From Frankiales bacterium (GTDB lineage Bacteria > Actinomycetota > Actinomycetes > JAFAQI01): 41,614 nucleotides of DNA. The stretch is from assembly GCA_025980465.1 (NCBI GenBank), contig JAICXJ010000028.1:1-41614 (forward strand), read 5' to 3'. Positions 38,001-41,614 of this stretch are shown piece by piece (position 1 is the first letter of the stretch; each line of letters opens with the position of its first letter). The notes beneath the pieces are model-generated. The model ran no database searches, was not told the DNA's origin, and saw only the letters and a list, made by a program, of their open reading frames with translations. The translations under genes were made by a program, and so were the position numbers.

Positions 38001-39668
38001 GTGACAGGACCCCACGATGGCGACCAAGGGGGCTCGCGTCAGCCGCCGCGCCGTCAGCTCCCCCCGGAGCTGGATCCTCGGCGGCCCGCGACCCGACGGA
38101 CCGCTGCCGCCAAGCGCCCTCAGGCTGCCAAGGCCTCGGCGCCGGCAGGATCGCCGCCGGCGGGCGGCGGCCCGGGTGGCCCAACTCCTCCGCCAGGAGG
38201 CGAATACCGCCGCTGGGGACCTGGCTGGTTCCGGCGTTGGACCCGGCGCCGGCTGCTCGGCACCAGTGCCGGCGCGCTGGTCGGCATCGTGCTGATCGTG
38301 GCGATCATCGGCTACGTCGCCGTCCTGGGGATCTTTCACGCCATCCACAAGAAGCCCTGCCCCTCGTGTGAGAGCGCGATCGGCGGCAAGGGTCTCAACG
38401 TGCTGATCATCGGCTCGGACAGCCGAGCGGGTCTCACTCATGCCCAAGAGAAGGCGTTGCACGTCGGCCACGACGTCGGCCAACGCTCGGACACGATGAT
38501 CCTTCTCCACATCCCGTCCGACGGCCGCAAGGCCGAGATGGTGAGCCTCCCCCGCGATTCCTATGTCACGATCCCGGCCCACTGCCCGGGCGGTCTCCCC
38601 CCGAACCACGGTCGATGCCCCCACGGCGCCGCGGTGATCCCGAGCCAGAAGAACAAGCTCAACGCGGCGTACTCCTTCGGCGGCGCGAACCTGACCGTCA
38701 GCACGGTCGAGGCCAACACCGGCGTCCGCATCAATCACTTCATCGAGATCTCGTTCCTCGGCTTCGTCAACATGGTCTCGAAGCTCGGCGGGGTGACGAT
38801 CTGCAACGCGAATCCGATCAACGACCCGGTGCATTTCGACCCGGCGACGAACGGCTACGTCGGCAGCGGGCTGAACATCCCGGCCGGAAACGTCACCCTG
38901 AACGGGACGACGGCGCTGGAATATGTGCGGGCTCGAGAGTTCGATCCGGCTCAGGGCGACCTCGGCCGGATCCAGCGACAGCAGAAGTTCATGGCCGCCA
39001 TGCTCAACAAGGCCGAGAGCGCCGGGGTCCTGCTCGACCTGCCGAAGCTCTATGGCTTCCTCAAAGCGGTGGCGGGCTCGCTCACGACTGACTCCGGGCT
39101 GGGGACCGGCGAGGAACTCAGCCTGGCCCGCAAGCTGCACTCGATGTCACCGAGCCATGTCGACCTGCTGACTGTCCCGCTGTCCAACACCTCGCTGCTG
39201 ACGCCGGTGGGCTCGGCGGTCGAGTGGGACCCGGTGTTGGCGAAGCGGCTGTTCCACGACTTCAGCGCCGACCGACCGATCAGCAACGTCGTCCGGCCGA
39301 GCAAACTCACCATCCCGCCGAGCTCGATCTCGCTCAAGGTCCTCAACGCCACCCAGACGTCCGGACTGGCCGCGAAGGCCGCCAGCGCGCTGACCCCGCT
39401 GGGATTCTCGGTGAGCGGCACAGGAAATGCGCCGAAGGGAACGAACTCGTCTCAGACGGTCGTCGTATACGGTCCAAGCCGCGCCGAGTCCGCCCGCACT
39501 GTTGCGGCCGCGGTGACCGGCTCGATCCTGCGGCAGGACAGCTCGATCGGAAACGGCATCGACCTGATCGTCGGATCGACGTACGACGGCGTGAAGCCGG
39601 TCAAGATCAGCACTCCCTCCGCCAACCGACCCACCGTTACGACAGGGGCGTCGCACTCATGCAGCTGA
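38001..39668 (+). CDS. LytR-CpsA-Psr (LCP) family protein, copy 2, with extracellular CPSC motif
   Basis: This protein of about 555 residues has a Pro/Arg-rich cytoplasmic segment of 80 residues, one membrane helix (about 88-110), and an extracellular LCP domain with GSDSRAG (138-144), QRSDTMILLHI and SLPRDSYVTIP. A LytR_C domain follows (LKVLNATQTSGLAAKA...VVVYGPSRAES). Right after the membrane helix lies CPSC (120-123), and two further Cys flank an inserted Pro/His-rich loop (HCPGGLPPNHGRCPHG) after the PRDS motif; copy 1 has no such insert. The GTG at 38001 with GGAGG nearby is preferred to an earlier ATG. The DUF3048 gene overlaps its end by 10 nt. Confidence 0.9.
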   Translation: MTGPHDGDQGGSRQPPRRQLPPELDPRRPATRRTAAAKRPQAAKASAPAGSPPAGGGPGGPTPPPGGEYRRWGPGWFRRWTRRRLLGTSAGALVGIVLIVAIIGYVAVLGIFHAIHKKPCPSCESAIGGKGLNVLIIGSDSRAGLTHAQEKALHVGHDVGQRSDTMILLHIPSDGRKAEMVSLPRDSYVTIPAHCPGGLPPNHGRCPHGAAVIPSQKNKLNAAYSFGGANLTVSTVEANTGVRINHFIEISFLGFVNMVSKLGGVTICNANPINDPVHFDPATNGYVGSGLNIPAGNVTLNGTTALEYVRAREFDPAQGDLGRIQRQQKFMAAMLNKAESAGVLLDLPKLYGFLKAVAGSLTTDSGLGTGEELSLARKLHSMSPSHVDLLTVPLSNTSLLTPVGSAVEWDPVLAKRLFHDFSADRPISNVVRPSKLTIPPSSISLKVLNATQTSGLAAKAASALTPLGFSVSGTGNAPKGTNSSQTVVVYGPSRAESARTVAAAVTGSILRQDSSIGNGIDLIVGSTYDGVKPVKISTPSANRPTVTTGASHSCS

Positions 39669-40693
39669 CCAGGTACCGCATCCCTGCGGTCGCGCTCATC
39701 GCGGCTGCCACGCTGACGCTGGCGGGATGCCACAGCTCGTCACCAAGTGCGGGGCCGAAGGGCGGGTCCGACCCGTCCGCCTCGAACGCCGCCAACGTGG
39801 GTCCGGTCTGCCCGCTCACCGGACTGCCGCAGGGTAAGGGCGAGCACGCCGGCCGGCCCGCGCTGGCGGTGAAGATCGACAACATCGCCCCGGCGCTTCC
39901 GCAGGCCGGCATCAACAATGCCGACGTCGTCCTCGAGGAACTCGTCGAGGGTGGTCTCACCCGCCTGATGGCGATCTTCCAGTGCCAGTCCGCCGGCAGC
40001 GTCGGCCCGATTCGCTCGGCGCGTATCTCCGACGCCGACATCCTGGCGCTTCTACACGGCAGCGTGCTCGGCTTCTCCGGCGCCAACCCGAAGGACCTGC
40101 CGCCGATCCGGGCCAACAGCGGTGCCGTCCTGATCTCCCAGGCGACCTATCCCGGCACCTACCACCGCGACTACAGCCGGCCGGCGCCGCACAACGTGTT
40201 CGCCTCGACGACGGCGATGCTGCGCACCGGCGTCGCCCAGCGGCACTCGCTGACGGCACCGCGGCCGCTGTTCCACTACGGGGCGATCGATCCGAGTGCC
40301 CGCCCGGCCCACCGAGTGTCGATGAGCTGGCCGGCCGCTAGCGCGGGCTGGGCCTGGGCGAACAACCGGTGGCTGCGGACTCAGGACGGCTCGCCGGATC
40401 GGGTATCGGACGGTGCTCGAGTCTCGGCGACCAACCTCGTGATCATGTCGGTCGACATCGCCAGCACCGGCCTGCGCGACGTGCTCGGCAACCCGTCACC
40501 GCTGGACGTCACGGTCGGAAGCAACCCGGTGTGGGTGCTGCGGGGCGGCAAGCTGATCGCCGGCACCTGGAACCGACCGAGGATCAGCAGCCCGATCCAA
40601 CTGCGCGATCGCCGGGGCCACCAGATCAACCTGGCACCCGGCCGGACCTGGATCGAATTGCTCCCAAAGCCGCGCACACCGTCCTTCCGCTGA
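39659..40693 (+). CDS. DUF3048 domain lipoprotein (YerB-like)
   Basis: This 344-residue lipoprotein has signal and lipobox LTLAGC (Cys at about 24). The DUF3048 region follows, with VCPLTGLP, RPALAVKIDNIAPALPQAGINNADVV and EGGLTRLMAIFQC, then SVGPIRSARISD and the conserved HRDYSRPAPHNVF. A C-terminal half (from about 230) ends the domain. The family is found in Firmicutes (B. subtilis YerB) and actinobacteria and has no known activity; it is thought to act at the cell surface. The ATG lies inside the last codons of the LCP-2 gene (10-nt overlap), so the two are translated together and may work in the same wall-assembly step. The family is sure and the role unknown. Confidence 0.9.
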   Translation: MQLTRYRIPAVALIAAATLTLAGCHSSSPSAGPKGGSDPSASNAANVGPVCPLTGLPQGKGEHAGRPALAVKIDNIAPALPQAGINNADVVLEELVEGGLTRLMAIFQCQSAGSVGPIRSARISDADILALLHGSVLGFSGANPKDLPPIRANSGAVLISQATYPGTYHRDYSRPAPHNVFASTTAMLRTGVAQRHSLTAPRPLFHYGAIDPSARPAHRVSMSWPAASAGWAWANNRWLRTQDGSPDRVSDGARVSATNLVIMSVDIASTGLRDVLGNPSPLDVTVGSNPVWVLRGGKLIAGTWNRPRISSPIQLRDRRGHQINLAPGRTWIELLPKPRTPSFR

Positions 40694-40791
40694 GCCACTG
40701 ACGGACCCTTCCCTCCTGGGCCGTCACCCCGGGGGCGGTTGCTCGTTGTAGGGGTGACCGACCACCGGATAGCGCCCCTCGGAGGCCAGCC

Positions 40792-41202
40792 ATGCTCAAC
40801 TCGTCGCGCACCGTCACCACGCCGATCGTGCTGTCGGTCAGCGCCGCGACTGGTGACGCCGAGCTGTCCGGTGAGCTGCGGTACGACCCGGCCGACCCGC
40901 TCGCCGTCACACTCGCGATCGGTACCGACTGCGACGACCCGGTGCTGTGGGTTTTCGCCCGCGACCTGCTCGCTGACGGGATCAGGGAGCCATCCGGCGA
41001 GGGCGACATCACGATCGAGCCGGCCAGCGACCTGGACAGTCGGGAGTTGCGGATCACGCTCGCGACGGACTGTCTGGCCACGCTGCTCGCGCCACGCGAT
41101 CAGGTGTTCGAGTTCCTGCTGGAGACCTTCACCGTCGTCCCGACCGGGTGCGAGTTCGACGTCATCGACTTCGACGCGGAAATCAGCGCGCTGCTGGGCT
41201 GA
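40792..41202 (+). CDS. SsgA-like sporulation/cell-division protein (SALP)
   Basis: This 136-residue protein is of the SsgA family, which occurs in morphologically complex actinomycetes and helps place or activate septa, with SsgA and SsgB recruiting FtsZ. It shows the family block VLWVFARDLLADGIREPSGEGDI (about 51-73), the start TTPIVLSVSAATGDAELSGELRYDPADPLAV, and the C-terminal EFDVIDFDAEISALL helix. The length fits the family (130-145 residues). The exact SsgA/B/C/D/E/F/G subclass cannot be read. A GGAGG lies 6-10 nt ahead of the ATG. Upstream lies a 98-nt gap after DUF3048, and a Dabb gene follows at 53 nt. Its neighbourhood of wall genes fits a role in division. Confidence 0.9.
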   Translation: MLNSSRTVTTPIVLSVSAATGDAELSGELRYDPADPLAVTLAIGTDCDDPVLWVFARDLLADGIREPSGEGDITIEPASDLDSRELRITLATDCLATLLAPRDQVFEFLLETFTVVPTGCEFDVIDFDAEISALLG

Positions 41203-41255
41203 TCGCCCGCCGCTCAACGGGTTTGAGTCGGGCCGCCACCGGCGATCTTCGAACC

Positions 41256-41546
41256 GTGATCACTCACGTCGTGCTGTACCAGTTCCACGATCCGAACGAC
41301 GCCGCGGTCGCCAAGGGGAAACTCGACGCGCTACGAGGCCGCATCAAGAGCATTCGCTCGCTTGCGGTCGGCGTCGATGCCGGACGATCCGACTCGGAAT
41401 GGCAGCTGGCGCTCACGACCACCCACGACGACTGGGACGCCCTCGAGACCTACCGCGAAGCTGCGGCTCATCGCGAGGTGGTCGACTGGCTTGCACCGCG
41501 GGTCGCTGCCCGAGCCAACGTCGACTTCGAAACCACCTCCGGTTGA
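41256..41546 (+). CDS. Dabb (stress-responsive A/B barrel) protein
   Basis: This protein of about 96 residues has the dimeric alpha-beta barrel fold. The start ITHVVLYQFHDPNDAAVAKGKLDAL is followed by IKSIRSLAVGVDAG, WQLALTTTHDDWDALETY, and the end with AHREVVDWLAPRVAARANVDF. Members are found in all kingdoms, some acting as polyketide cyclases or stress proteins; here no biosynthetic cluster points to a substrate. The GTG at 41256 has no strong ribosome binding site, and the frame is open further upstream over the SsgA end, which supports the shorter start by homology. It is followed at once by a 31-bp tandem repeat. Confidence 0.85.
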   Translation: MITHVVLYQFHDPNDAAVAKGKLDALRGRIKSIRSLAVGVDAGRSDSEWQLALTTTHDDWDALETYREAAAHREVVDWLAPRVAARANVDFETTSG

Positions 41547-41555
41547 AGCCGGTAG

Positions 41556-41614
41556 TGACTGACGGGTCCCGCTAGACCCGCTCTGTTGACTGACGGGTCC
41601 CGCTAGACCCGCTC
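41556..41614. repeat. 31-bp tandem repeats running off the window end
   Basis: Two identical 28-nt units (41556-41583 and 41587-41614) are separated by 3 nt, giving a 31-bp period. Each holds the stem CGGGTC/GACCCG around a 6-nt loop. The array starts 10 nt after the Dabb stop and is cut by the end of the sequence, so the copy number is unknown. It could be a terminator array or the edge of a larger repeat. Confidence 0.8.

Noticed and set aside
40739-41575. 278-codon plus-strand frame across the SsgA and Dabb genes
   Set aside because: Ser/Arg-rich shadow; the other frames contain the SsgA block and the Dabb fold.

Overview
The window is high-GC, gene-dense DNA from an actinomycete (phylum Actinomycetota). 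Lineage markers are an SsgA-family division/sporulation protein, a DUF222 protein, two LytR-CpsA-Psr (LCP) proteins, a resuscitation-promoting-factor (Rpf) type muralytic protein behind a c-di-AMP riboswitch, a ferredoxin-NADP reductase of FprA type, an SCO6745-family protein and two MpaB/DUF2236 proteins. SsgA-like proteins point to a morphologically complex actinomycete or a close relative (Streptomyces/Frankia/Jatrophihabitans-like). An MCP suggests motility or at least an MCP signalling array. The genus cannot be fixed from sequence reading alone. I saw no rRNA, tRNA, transposase, prophage or CRISPR array.

Layout. 0.2-8.1 kb: a DUF222 protein that has lost its HNH nuclease core; a deacylase/TauD-dioxygenase pair; a DUF4180 protein; fprA; and a DUF445-Abi-alpha pair. 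8.1-13.4 kb: a lipoprotein with a SecDF-P1-like domain and a His/Arg-rich tail; an ECF41 sigma factor co-transcribed with its carboxymuconolactone-decarboxylase-like partner behind a textbook ECF41 promoter; an old-yellow-enzyme reductase; a carotenoid-desaturase-like flavoprotein; and a small acidic protein. 13.4-18.4 kb: an MFS exporter, a secreted CocE/NonD hydrolase, an HSD-like SDR and a VOC protein, with two unrelated families of hairpin repeats between genes.

18.5-25.5 kb: a 6-TM chemoreceptor, then two MpaB-oxygenase/TetR modules around an acyl-CoA dehydrogenase, each with a candidate palindromic operator, then two small secreted YxFxxD-repeat proteins. 25.6-32.9 kb: an ABC exporter, the riboswitch-controlled Rpf protein, an SCO6745-family gene fused in an operon to an SDR, a pirin, a PhaC-like hydrolase, a MmcQ/YjbR protein and a beta-carbonic anhydrase.

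33.0-41.6 kb is a cell-envelope district: SpoIID/LytB protein, LCP protein, family-2 glycosyltransferase, second LCP protein, DUF3048 lipoprotein and SsgA-like protein, followed by a Dabb protein and the start of a 31-bp tandem repeat that runs off the window. LCP proteins attach glycopolymers to peptidoglycan, SpoIID/LytB and Rpf proteins act in peptidoglycan turnover, and SsgA-like proteins guide septation, so this end probably serves wall assembly and division.

The strongest items for a second look are the c-di-AMP riboswitch-Rpf pair, the ECF41 promoter, the twin MpaB/TetR modules, the SecDF-P1-like lipoprotein with a polyhistidine tail, the nuclease-less DUF222 protein and several families of intergenic hairpins. 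Functions are assigned by recognising families and motifs by eye; no database search was run.
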